Source: Euonymus europaeus
Taxonomy: Eukaryota > Streptophyta > Magnoliopsida > Celastrales > Celastraceae
DNA: 64,000 nt
Assembly (NCBI GenBank): GCA_963580455.1
Contig: OY756971.1
Span: 10,315,001 to 10,379,000 of the forward strand
Reading direction: 5' to 3'
This document shows, one piece after another, positions 26,701 to 39,166 of the stretch. The notes beneath the pieces are model-generated. The model had not been told where the DNA came from and searched no databases. It saw nothing but the letters and a program-made list of their open reading frames with translations. The position numbers were made by a program, and so were the translations under genes. Position 1 is the stretch's first letter. Each line of letters begins with the position of its first letter.

Positions 26701-27072
26701 AATGTACAAAATTGTTAAAAGCTCTTCCATAGAGAGGTGTTGAGAAACTTCGGACCATCAAAGTTGCTTGGTGTACAACTTTTATTGTTCTTCTATTTGA
26801 AATTTTACGAGTATAAGCTTCAAGATTAATTAATTGCCAAAACACAAAATTTCTATGAGAAATGGAAAAAGCCATTAAAAGCTCCTCCATAGAGAGAGTT
26901 GATCAAGTACAGTCCATCAAAGTTGCTTGGTGTACACTTTGTATTGTTTTTCTATGTCAAATTTTAGGAGTATAAGCTTCCTAGATTATTTCGTTGACAA
27001 AACACCAACATTCTATGAGAAATGGACAAAATTGTTAAAAGCTCCTCTATAGAGAGAGTTGAGCATTTTCGA
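23726..27072 (+). repeat. Diverged satellite zone between HOR domains
   Basis: The 159-160 bp monomers continue, but I see no exact multi-monomer period. Parts still resemble domain A order: 24,681-25,300 corresponds to m7-m12, with ACCGTCAAAGATGCTCTG at about 24,840. Many single-base changes and small insertions appear, such as AGAAAAAAGTTG near 24,684 and AGAGAGGTGTTGAG near 26,732. No gene or transposon is inserted. I read it as an older, less homogenised stretch, ancestral to or decayed from the flanking HORs. Confidence 0.85.
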
Positions 27073-28825
27073 ACCATCAAAGTTGCTCGGTGAAACTTTT
27101 TACTGTGCTTTTATGTCAAATTTTACGAGTATAAGCTTCAAAGATTATTTCGATGCCAAAACACCAACTTTCTATGACAAATGGACAAAACCGTTAAAAG
27201 CTCCTCGATAGAGAGAGTTAAGCAACTTCGAACCAGAAAAGTTGCTCGGTGTACACTTTTTAATGTTCTTCTATGTCAAATTTTACAAGTATAAGCTTCC
27301 TAGATTATTTCGATGCCAAAACACCAACTTTCTATGTCCAATGGACAAAATTGTTAAAAGCTCCTCCATAGAGAGAGTTGAGCAACTTCGGACCATCAAA
27401 GTTGCTCGGTGTACACTTTTTATTGTGCTTCTATGTCAAATTTTACGAGTATAAGCTTCCAAGATTATTTCGATGCCAAAACACCAACTTTCTATGACAA
27501 ATGGACAAATCCGTTAAAAGCACCTCCATAAAGAGAGTTGAGCAAGGTCGGACCATCAAAGTTGCTAGGTGTACACGTTTTATTGTTTTTCTATGTCAAA
27601 TTTTACGAGTATAAGCTTCCTAGATTATTTCAAAGCAAAAACCCCCAACTTTCTATGACCAATGCACAAAATTGTTAAAAGCTCTTCCATGGAGAGGTAT
27701 TGAGCAACTTCGGACCATCAAAGTTGCTTGGTGTACACCTTTTATTGTTCTTCTATTTGAAATTTTACGAGTATAAGCGTCAAGATTAATTAATTGCCAA
27801 AACACCAACTTTCTATGAGAAATGGAAAAAGCCATTAAAAGTTCCTCCATAGAGAGAGTTGAGCAAGTTCGAACCATCAAAGTTGCTTGGTGTACACTTT
27901 GTATTGTTTTTCTATGTCAAATTTTATGAGTATAAGCTTCCTAGATTATTTCGATGCCAAAACACCAATTTTCTATGACAAATCGACAAAATTGTTAAAA
28001 GCTCCTCTATAGAGAGAGTTGTGAACTTCGAACCATCAAAGTTGCTCGGTGTAACTTTTGATTGTGCTTCTATGTCAAATTTTACGAGTATAAGCTTCCT
28101 AGATTATTTCAATGCTAAAACACCAACTTTCTATGACGAATGGACAAAATTGTTAAAAGCACCTCCATAGAGAGAGTTGAGCAACTTCGGACCATCAAAG
28201 TTCCTCAGTGTACAGTTTTTATTGTGCATCTATGTCAAATTTTACGAGTATAAGCTTCTAAGATTATTTCGATGCAAAACACCAACATGCTATGACAAAT
28301 GGACAAAATCGTTAAAAGCTCCTCCATAGATAGAGTTAATCAACTTCAGACCATCGAAGTTGCTCGGTGTACACTTTTTATTGTTCTTCTATGTCAAATT
28401 TTACGAGTATAAGCTTCTTAGATTATTTCGATGCGAAAACCCCAACTTTCTATGACAAATTCACAAAATTGTTAAAAGCTCCCCCATAGAGAGTGTTGAG
28501 CAACTTCGGACCATCAGTATTGTGTGTACTCCTTTTATTGTTCTTCCATTTGAAATTTTACGAGTATAAGCGTCAAGATTAATTAATTGCCAAAACACCA
28601 ACTTTCTATGAGAAATGGATAAAGCCATTAAAAGCTCCTCCATAGAGAGAGTTGAGCAAGTTCGAACCATCAAAGTTGCTTGGTGTACACTTTGTATTGT
28701 TTTTCTATGTCAAATTTTACGAGTATAAGCTTCCAAGATTATTTCGATGCCAAAACACCAATTTTCTATGACAAATCGACAAAATTCTTAAAAGCTCCTC
28801 TATAGAGAGAGTTTATCATTTTCGA
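27073..28825 (+). repeat. 11-monomer repeat (~1,753 bp), copy 1
   Basis: The block from ACCATCAAAG at 27,073, with GGTGAAACTTTTTACTGTGC, is repeated 1,753 bp later with few differences. Matching landmarks are AATGTTCTTC at 27,261 and 29,014, the CCATGGAGAGGTATTG variant near 27,687 and 29,440, and CAAAACACCAACATGC near 28,274 and 30,026. The length corresponds to 11 monomers. Confidence 0.88.
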
Positions 28826-31800
28826 ACCATCAAAGTTGCTCGGTGAAACTTTTTACTGTGCTTTTATGTCAAATTTTACGAGTATAAGCTTCCAAGATTA
28901 TTTCGATGCCAAAACACCGACTTTCTATGACAAATGGACAAAACCGTTAAAAGCTCCTCGATAGAGAGAGTTAAGCAACTTCGAACCAGAAAAGTTGCTC
29001 GGTGTACACTTTTTAATGTTCTTCTATGTCAAATTTTACAAGTATAAGCTTCCTAGATTATTTCGATGCCAAAACACCAACTTTCTATGTCCAATGGACA
29101 AAATTGTTAAAAGCTCCTCCATAGAGAGAGTTGAGCAACTTCGGACCATCAAAGTTGCTCGGTGTACACTTTTTATTGTGCTTCTATGTCAAATTTTACG
29201 AGTATAAGCTTCCAAGATTATTTCGATGCCAAAACACCAACTTTCTATGACAAATGGACAAATCCGTTAAAAGCACCTCCATAAAGAGAGTTGAGCAAGG
29301 TCGGACCATCAAAGTTGCTAGGTGTACACGTTTTATTGTTTTTCTATGTCAAATTTTACGAGTATAAGCTTCCTAGATTATTTCAAAGCAAAAACCCCCA
29401 ACTTTCTATGACCAATGCACAAAATTGTTAAAAGCTCTTCCATGGAGAGGTATTGAGCAACTTCGGACCATCAAAGTTGCTTGGTGTACACCTTTTATTG
29501 TTCTTCTATTTGAAATTTTACGAGTATAAGCGTCAAGATTAATTAATTGCCAAAACACCAACTTTCTATGAGAAATGGAAAAAGCCATTAAAAGTTCCTC
29601 CATAGAGAGAGTTGAGCAAGTTCGAACCATCAAAGTTGCTTGGTGTACACTTTGTATTGTTTTTCTATGTCAAATTTTATGAGTATAAGCTTCCTAGATT
29701 ATTTCGATGCCAAAACACCAATTTTCTATGACAAATCGACAAAATTGTTAAAAGCTCCTCTATAGAGAGAATTGTGAACTTCGAACCATCAAAGTTGCTC
29801 GGTGTAACTTTTGATTGTGCTTCTATGTCAAATTTTGAGTATAAGCTTCCTAGATTATTTCAATGCTAAAACACCAACTTTCTATGACGAATGGACAAAA
29901 TAGTTAAAAGCACCTCCATAGAGAGAGTTGAGCAACTTCGGACCATCAAAGTTCCTCAGTGTACAATTTTTATTGTGCATCTATGTCAAATTTTACGAGT
30001 ATAAGCTTCTAAGATTATTTCGATGCAAAACACCAACATGCTATGACAAATGGACAAAATCGTTAAAAGCTCTTCCATAGATAGATTTAATCAACTTCAG
30101 ACTATCAAAGTTGCTCGATGTACACTTTTTATTGTTCTTCTATGTCAAATTTTACGAGTATAAGCTTCCTAGATTATTTCGATGCGAAAACCCCAACTTT
30201 CTATGACAAATTCAAAAAATTGTTAAAAGTTCCTGCATAGAGAGTGTTGAGCAACTTCGGACCATCAGTGTTGTGTGTACACCTTTTATTGTTCTTCCAT
30301 TTGAAATTTTACGAGTATAAGCGTCAAGATTAATTAATTGCCAAAACACCAACTTTCTATGAGAAATGGATAAAGCCATTAAAAGCTCCTCCATAAAGAG
30401 AGTTCAGCAAGTTCGGACCATCAAAGTTGCTAGGTGTACACTTTGTATTATTTTTCTATGTCAAATTTAATGAGTATAAGCTTCCAATATTAGTTCGATG
30501 CCAAAACACTAACTTTCTATGACAAATGGACAAAACCGTTAAAAGGTCCTCCATAGAGAGAGTTGAGCAACTTCGAACCAGAAAAGTTTCTCTGTGTACA
30601 CTTTTTAATGTTCTTCTATGTCTAATTTTACAAGTATAAGCTTCCTAGATTATTTCGATGCCAAAACCCCAACTTTCTATGACCAATGGACAAAATTGTT
30701 AAAAGCTCCTCCATAGAGAGAGTTGAGCAACTTCGGACCATCAAAGTTGCTCGGGGTACACTTTGTATTGTTTTTCTATGTCAAATTTTATGTGTATAAG
30801 CTTCCCAGATTATTTCGATGCCAAAACACCAACTTTGTATGACAAATGGACAAAATTGTTAAAAGCTCCTCTATAGAGAGAGTTGAGGAACTTCGAACCA
30901 TCAAAGTTGCCCGATGTAACTTTTTATTGTGCTTCTATGTCAAATTTTACGAGTATAAGCTTCCTAGATTATTTCAATGCTAAAACACCAACTTTCTATG
31001 AGGAATGGACAAAATTGTTAAAAGCACCTCCATAGAGAGAGTTGAGCAACTTCGGACCATCAAAGTTCCTCAGTGTACAGTTTTTATTGTGCATCTATGT
31101 CAAATTTTACGAGTATAAGCTTCTAAGATTATTTCGATGCAAAACACCAACATGCTATGACAAATGGACAAAATTGTTAAAAGCTCCTCCATAGATAGAG
31201 TTAATCAACTTCAGACCATCGAAGTTGCTCGGTGTACACTTTTTATTGTTCTTCTATGTCAAATTTTACGAGTATAAGCTTCTTAGATTATTTCGATGCG
31301 AAAACCCCAACTTTCTATGACAAATTCACAAAATTGTTAAAAGCTCCCCCATAGAGAGTGTTGAGCAACTTCGGACCATCAGTATTGTGTGTACTCCTTT
31401 TATTGTTCTTCCATTTGAAATTTTACGAGTATAAGCGTCAAGATTAATTAATTGCCAAAACACCAAATTTCTATGAGAAATGGATAAAGCCATTAAAAGC
31501 TCCTCCATAGAGAGAGTTGAGCAAGTTCGGACCATCAAAGTTGCTTGGTGTACACTTTGTATTATTTTTCTTTGTCAAATTTTACGAGTATAAGCTTCCA
31601 AGATTATTTCGATGCCAAAACACCAACTTTCTATGACAAATGGACAAAACCGTTAAAAGCTCCTCCATAGAGAGAGTTGAGCAATTTCGAACCAGAAAAG
31701 TTGCTCGGTGTACACTTTTTAATGTTCTTCTATGTCTAATTTTACAAGTATAAGCTTCCTAGATTATTTCGATGCCAAAACACCAACTTTCTATGACCAA

Positions 31801-31970
31801 TGGACGAAATTGTTAAAAGCTCCTCCATAGAGAGAGTTGAGCAACTTCGGACCATCAAAGTTGCTAGGGGTACACTTTTTATTGTGCTTCTATGTCAAAT
31901 TTTACGAGAGTAAGCTTCCTAGATTATTTCGATGCAAAAACACCAACTTTCTATGACAAATGGACAAAAT
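28310..31970 (+). repeat. 23-monomer repeat (3,661 bp), copy a
   Basis: From about 28,310 the sequence recurs 3,661 bp later, changing to 3,664 bp after two small indels. Landmarks are ACCATCGAAG at 28,350 and 32,011, the GGTGAAAC monomer at 28,826 and about 32,487, and CCATGGAGAGGTATTG near 29,440 and 33,101. Two indels explain the change of period: a 2-bp deletion here near 29,835 and a 1-bp insertion in copy b near 33,425. The unit overlaps the second 11-mer copy, so it arose as a later, larger duplication. Confidence 0.87.
28826..30570 (+). repeat. 11-monomer repeat, copy 2
   Basis: Second copy of the 11-mer. It has a 2-bp deletion at about 29,835 (CAAATTTTGAGTATAAG instead of the usual CAAATTTTACGAG form), so equivalent positions after it lie 1,751 bp rather than 1,753 bp apart. 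Similarity weakens after about 30,420; the end is approximate. Confidence 0.8.
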
Positions 31971-34900
31971 CGTTAAAAGCTCCTCCATAGATAGAGTTAA
32001 TCAACTTCAGACCATCGAAGTTGCTCGGTGTACACTTTTTATTGTTCTTCTATGTCAAATTTTACGAGTATAAGCTTCTTAGATTATTTCGATGCGAAAA
32101 CCCCAACTTTCTATGACTAATGCACAAAATTGTTAAAAGCTCCCCCATAGAGAGTGTTGAGCAACTTCGGACCATCAGTATTGTGTGTACTCCTTTTATT
32201 GTTCTTCCATTTGAAATTTTACGAGTATAAGCGTCAAGATTAATTAATTGCCAAAACACCAACTTTCTATGAGAAATGGATAAAGCCATTAAAAGCTCCT
32301 CCATAGAGAGAGTTGAGCAAGTTCGAACCATCAAAGTTGCTTGGTGTACACTTTGTATTGTTTTTCTATGTCAAATTTTACGAGTATAAGCTTCCAAGAT
32401 TATTTCGATGCCAAAACACCAATTTTCTATGACAAATCGACAAAATTGTTAAAAGCTCCTCTATAGAGAGAGTTGAGCATTTTCGAACCATCAAAGTTGC
32501 TCGGTGAAACTTTTTACTGTGCTTTTATGTCAAATTTTACGAGTATAAGCTTCCAAGATTATTTCGATGCCAAAACACCAACTTTCTATGACAAATGGAC
32601 AAAACCGTTAAAAGCTCCTCGATAGAGAGAGTTAAGCAACTTCGAACCAGAAAAGTTACTCGGTGTACACTTTTTAATGTTCTTCTATGTCAAATTTTAC
32701 AAGTATAAGCTTCCTAGATTATTTCGATGCCAAAACACCAACTTTCTATGTCCAATGGACAAAATTGTTAAAAGCTCCTCCATAGAGAGAGTTGAGCAAC
32801 TTCGGACCATCAAAGTTGCTCGGTGTATACTTTTTATTGTGCTTCTATGTCAAATTTTACGAGTATAAGCTTCCAAGATTATTTCGATGCCAAAACACCA
32901 ACTTTCTATGACAAATGGACAAATCCGTTAAAAGCACCTCCATAAAGAGAGTTGAGCAAGGTCGGACCATCAAAGTTGCTAGGTGTACACGTTTTATTGT
33001 TTTTCTATGTCAAATTTTACGAGTATAAGCTTCCTAGATTATTTCAAAGCAAAAACCCCCAACTTTCTATGACCAATGAACAAAATTGTTAAAAGCTCTT
33101 CCATGGAGAGGTATTGAGCAACTTCGGACCATCAAAGTTGCTTGGTGTACACCTTTTATTGTTCTTCTATTTGAAATTTTACGAGTATAAGCGTCAAGAT
33201 TAATTAATTGCCAAAACACCAACTTTCTATGAGAAATGGAAAAAGCCATTAAAAGTTCCTCCATAGAGAGAGTTGAGCAAGTTCGAACCATCAAAGTTGC
33301 TTGGTGTACACTTTGTATTGTTTTTCTATGTCAAATTTTATGAGTATAAGCTTCCTAGATTATTTCGATGCCAAAACACCAATTTTCTATGACAAATCGA
33401 CAAAATTGTTAAAAGCTCCTCTATAAGAGAGAGTTGTGAACTTCGAACCATCAAAGTTGCTCGGTGTAACTTTTGATTGTGCTTCTATGTCAAATTTTAC
33501 GAGTATAAGCTTCCTAGATTATTTCAATGCTAAAACACCAACTTTCTATGACGAATGGACAAAATTGTTAAAAGCACCTCCATAGAGAGAGTTGAGCAAC
33601 TTCGGACCATCAAAGTTCCTCAGTGTACAGTTTTTATTGTGCATCTATGTCAAATTTTACGAGTATAAGCTTCTAAGATTATTTCGATGCAAAACACCAA
33701 CATGCTATGACAAATGGACAAAATCGTTAAAAGCTCTTCCATAGATAGATTTAATCAACTTCAGACCATCAAAGTTGCTCGATGTACACTTTTTATTGTT
33801 CTTCTATGTCAAATTTTACGAGTATAAGCTTCCTAGATTATTTCGATGCGAAAACCCCAACTTTCTATGACAAATTCAAAAAATTGTTAAAAGTTCATGC
33901 ATAGAGAGTGTTGAGCAACTTCGGACCATCAGTGTTGTGTGTACACCTTTTATTGTTCTTCCATTTGAAATTTTACGAGTATAAGCGTCAAGATTAATTA
34001 ATTGCCAAAACACCAACTTTCTATGAGAAATGGATAAAGCCATTAAAAGCTCCTCCATAAAGAGAGTTCAGCAAGTTCGGACCATCAAAGTTGCTAGGTG
34101 TACACTTTGTATTATTTTTCTATGTCAAATTTTATGAGTATAAGCTTCCAATATTAGTTCGATGCCAAAACACTAACTTTCTATGACAAATGGACAAAAC
34201 CGTTAAAAGGTCCTCCATAGAGAGAGTTGAGCAACTTCGAACCAGAAAAGTTTCTCGGTGTACACTTTTTAATGTTCTTCTATGTCTAATTTTACAAGTA
34301 TAAGCTTCCTAGATTATTTCGATGCCAAAACCCCAACTTTCTATGACCAATGGACAAAATTGTTAAAAGCTCCTCCATAGAGAGAGTTGAGCAACTTCGG
34401 ACCATCAAAGTTGCTCGGGGTACACTTTGTATTGTTTTTCTATGTCAAATTTTATGTGTATAAGCTTCCCAGATTATTTCGATGCCAAAACACCAACTTT
34501 GTATGACAAATGGACAAAATTGTTAAAAGCTCCTCTATAGAGAGAGTTGAGGAACTTCGAACCATCAAAGTTGCCCGATGTAACTTTTTATTGTGCTTCT
34601 ATGTCAAATTTTACGAGTATAAGCTTCCTAGATTATTTCAATGCTAAAACACCAACTTTCTATGATGAATGGACAAAATTGTTAAAAGCACCTCCATAAA
34701 GAGAGTTGAGCAACTTCGGACCATCAAAGTTCCTCAGTGTACAGTTTTTATTGTGCATCTATGTCAAATTTTACGAGTATAAGCTTCTAAGATTATTTCG
34801 ATGCAAAACACCAACATGCTATGACAAATGGACAAAATCGTTAAAAGCTCCTCCATAGATAGAGTTAATCAACATCAGACCATCGAAGTTGCTCGGTGTA

Positions 34901-37900
34901 CACTTTTTATTGTTCTTCTATGTCAAATTTTACGAGTATAAGCTTCTTAGATTATTTCGATGCGAAAACCCCAACTTTCTATGACAAATTCACAAAATTG
35001 TTAAAAGCTCCCCCATAGAGAGTGTTGAGCAACTTCGGACCATCAGTATTGTGTGTACTCCTTTTATTGTTCTTCCATTTGAAATTTTACGAGTATAAGC
35101 GTCAAGATTAATTAATTGCCAAAACACCAAATTTCTATGAGAAATGGATAAAGCCATTAAAAGCTCCTCCATAGAGAGAGTTGAGCAAGTTCGGACCATC
35201 AAAGTTGCTTGGTGTACACTTTGTATTATTTTTCTTTGTCAAATTTTACGAGTATAAGCTTCCAAGATTATTTCGATGCCAAAACACCAACTTTCTATGA
35301 CAAATGGACAAAACCGTTAAAAGCTCCTCCATAGAGAGAGTTGAGCAATTTCGAACCAGAAAAGTTGCTCGGTGTACACTTTTTAATGTTCTTCTATGTC
35401 TAATTTTACAAGTATAAGCTTCCTAGATTATTTCGATGCCAAAACACCAACTTTCTATGACCAATGGACGAAATTGTTAAAAGCTCCTCCATAGAGAGAG
35501 TTGAGCAACTTCGGACCATCAAAGTTGCTCGGGGTACACTTTTTATTGTGCTTCTATGTCAAATTTTACGAGAGTAAGCTTCCTAGATTATTTCGATGCA
35601 AAAACACCAACTTTCTATGACAAATGGACAAAGCCGTTAAAAGCACCTCCATAAAGAGAGTTGAGCAAGTTCGGACCATCAAAGTTGCTCGGTGTATACG
35701 TTTTATTGTTTTTCTATGTCAAATTTTACGAGTATAAACTTCCTAGATTATATCGATGCAAAAACCCCCAACTTTCTATGACTAATGCACAAAATTGTTA
35801 AAAGCTCTTCCATAGAGAGGTGTTGAGCAACTTCGGACCATCGAAGTTGCTTGGTGTACAACTTTTATTATTCTTCTATCAGAAATTTTACGAGTATAAG
35901 CTTCAGGATTAATTAATTGCCAAAACACCAACTTTCTATGAGAAATGGAAAAAGCCATTAAAAGCTCCTTCATAGAGAGAGTTGAGCAAGTTCGGACCAT
36001 CAAAGTTGCTTGGTGTACACTTTGTATTGTTTTTCTATGTCAAATTTTATGAGTATAAGCTTCCTAGATTATTTCGATGCCAAAACGCCAACTTTCTATG
36101 ACCAATGGACAAAATTGTTAAAAGCTCTTCCATAGAGAGAGTTGAGCAACTTCGGACGATCAAAATTGCTCGGTGTACACTTTTTGTTGTGCTTCTATGT
36201 CAAATTTTACGAGTATAAGCTTCCTAGATTATTTCGATTCCAAAACACCAACTTTCTATGACAAATGGATAAAGCCGTTAAAAGCAACTACATAAAGAGA
36301 GTTGAGCAAGTTCGGACCATCAAAGTTGCTTGGTGTACACGTTTTATTGTTTTTCTATGTAAAATTTTACGAGTATAGGCTTCCTAAATTATTTCGATGC
36401 AAAAACCCCCAACTTTCTATGACCAATGCACAAAATTGTTAAAAGCTCTTCCATAGAGAGGTGTTGAGGAACTTCGGTCCATCAAAGTTGCTTGGTGTAC
36501 ACCTTGTATTGTTTTTCTTTGTCAAATTTAATGAGTATAAGCTTCCTAGATTATTTCGATGCCAAAACCCCAACTTTCTTTGAGAAAAGGACAAAATTGT
36601 TAAAAGCTCCTCTATAGAGAGAGTTGAGCATTTTCGAACCATCAAAGATGGTCGGTGAAACTTTTTACTGTGCTTCTATGTCAAATTTTACGAGTATAAG
36701 CTTCCAAGATTATTTCGATGCCAAAACACCAACTTTCTATGACAAATGGACAAAACCGTTAAAAGCTCCTCCATAGAGAGAGTTGAGCAACTTCGGACCA
36801 TCAAAGTTGCTCGGTGTACACTTTTTATTGTGCTTCTATGTCAAATTTTACGAGTATAAGCTTCCTAGATTATTTCGATGCCAAAACACCAACTTTCTAT
36901 GACCAATAGTCAAAATTGTTAAAAGCTCCTCCATAGAGAGAGTTGAGCAACTTCGGACCATCAAAGTTGCTCGTTGTACACTTTTTATTTTGCTTCTACG
37001 TCAAATTTTACGAGTATAAGCTTCCTAGATTATTTCGATGTCAAAACACCAACTTTCTATGACAAATGGACAAAGCCGTTAAAAGCACCTCCATAAAGAG
37101 AGTTGAGCAAGTTCGGACCATCAAAGTTGCTCGGTGTACACGTTTTATTGTTTTTCTATGTCAAATTTTACGAGTATAAGCTTCCTAGATTATTTCGATG
37201 CAAAAACCCCCAACTTTCTATGACCAATGCACAAAATTGTTAAAAGCTCTTCCATGGAAAGGTATTGAGCAACTTCGGACCATCAAAGTTGCTTGGTGTA
37301 CACCTTTTATTGTTTTTCTATTTGAAATTTTACGAGTATAAGCGTCAAGATTAATTAATTGCCAAAACACCAATTTTCTATGAGAAATGGAAAAAGCCAT
37401 TAAAAGTTCCTCCATAGAGAGAGTTGAGCAAGTTCGGACCATCAAAGTTGCTTGGTGTACACTTTGTATTGTTTTTCTATGTCAAATTTTATGAGTATAA
37501 GCTTCCTAGATTATTTCGATGCCAAAACACCAATTTTCTATAACAAATGGACAAAATTGTTAAAAGCTCCTCTATAGAGAGAGTTGTGGAACTTCGAACC
37601 ATCAAAGTTGCTCGGTGTAACTTTTTATTGTGCTTCTATGTCAAATTTTACGAGTATAAGCTTCCGAGATTATTTCAATGCTAAAACACCAACTTTCTAT
37701 GACGAATGGACAAAATTGTTAAAAGCACCTCCATAGAGAGAGTTGAGCAACTTCGTACCATCAAAGTTCCTCAGTGTACAGTTTTTATTGTGCATCTATG
37801 TCAAATTTTATGAGTATAAGCTTCTAAGATTATTTCGATGCAAAACAACAACATGCTATGACAAATGGACAAAATCGTTAAAAGCTCATTCATAGATAGA

Positions 37901-39166
37901 TTTAATCAACTTCAGACCATCAAAGTTGCTCGATGTACACTTTTTATTGTTCTTCTATGTCAAATTTTACGAGTATAAGCTTCCTAGATTATTTCGATGC
38001 AAAAACCCTAACTTTCTATGACAAATTCACAAAATTGTTAAAAGCTGCTCCATAGAGTGTTGAGCAACTTCGGACCATCAGTGTTGTGTGTACACCTTTT
38101 ATTGTTCTTCCATTTGAAATTTTACGAGTATAAGCGTCAAGATTAATTAATTGCCAAAACACCAACTTTCTATGAGAAATGGATAAAGCCATTAAAAGCT
38201 CCTCTATAAAGAGAGTTCAGCAAGTTCGGACCATCAAAGTTGCTAGGTGTACACTTTGTATTATTTTTCTATGTCAAATTTTACGAGTATAAGCATCCAA
38301 TATTATTTCGATGCCAAAACACTAACTTTCTATGACAAATGGACAAAACCGTTAAAAGGTCCTCCATAGAGAGAGTTGAGCAACTTCGAACCAGAAAAAT
38401 TGCTCGGTGTACACTTTTTAATGTTCTTCTATATCAAATTTTACAAGTATAAGCTTCCTAGATTGTTTCGATGCCAAAACACCAACTTTCTATGACCAAT
38501 GGACAAAATTGTTAAAAGCTCCTCCATAGAGAGAGTTGAGCAAGTTCGGACCATCAAAGTTGCTTGGTGTACACTTTGTATTGTTTTTCTATGTCAAATT
38601 TTATGTGTATAAGCTTCCTAGATTTTTTCGATGCCAAAACACCAATTTTCTATGACAAATGGACAAAATTGTTAAAAGTTCCTCTATAGAGAGAGTTGAG
38701 GAACTTCGAACCGTCAAAGTTGCCCGATGTAACTTTTTATTGTGCTTCTATGTCAAATTTTACGAGTATAAGCTTCCTAGATTATTTCAATGCTAAAACA
38801 CCAACTTTTTATGATGAATGGACAAAATTGTTAAAAGCACCTCCATAGAGAGAGTTGAGCAACTTCGGACCATCAAAGTTCCTCAGTGTACAGTTTTTAT
38901 TGTGCATCTATGTCAAATTTTACGAGTATAAGCTTCTAAGATTATTTCGATGCAAAACACCAACATGCTATGACAAATGGACAAAATCGTTAAAAGCTCC
39001 TCCATAGATTGAGTTAATCAACTTTAGACCATCGAAGTTGCTCGGTGTACACTTTTTATTGTTCTTCTATGTCAAATTTTACGAGTATAAGCTTCCTAGA
39101 TTATTTCGATACGAAGACCCCAACTTTCTATGACAAATTCACAAAATTGTTAAAAGCTCCACCATA
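30240..39166 (+). repeat. 56-monomer HOR (8,927 bp), unit 1
   Basis: From about 30,240 the sequence recurs with a fixed offset of 8,927 bp, about 56 monomers, and then again at 17,854 bp. Matching landmarks are 31,538, 40,465 and 49,392; 33,294, 42,221 and 51,148; and 36,645, 45,572 and 54,499. I spotted only a handful of single-base differences between units. The unit contains two related sub-blocks 3,664 bp apart (about 30.2-31.96 kb and 33.8-35.6 kb), inherited from the older 23-mer duplication, plus about 3.5 kb of further diverged monomers. Confidence 0.93.
31971..35630 (+). repeat. 23-monomer repeat (3,664 bp), copy b
   Basis: Second copy of the 23-mer. Private marks are CTCTATAAGAGAGAG near 33,420 and AAAGTTCATGCATAG near 33,889. 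Agreement with copy a ends near 35,625, where GGACAAAGCCG here contrasts with GGACAAAATCG at 31,960. Confidence 0.87.
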
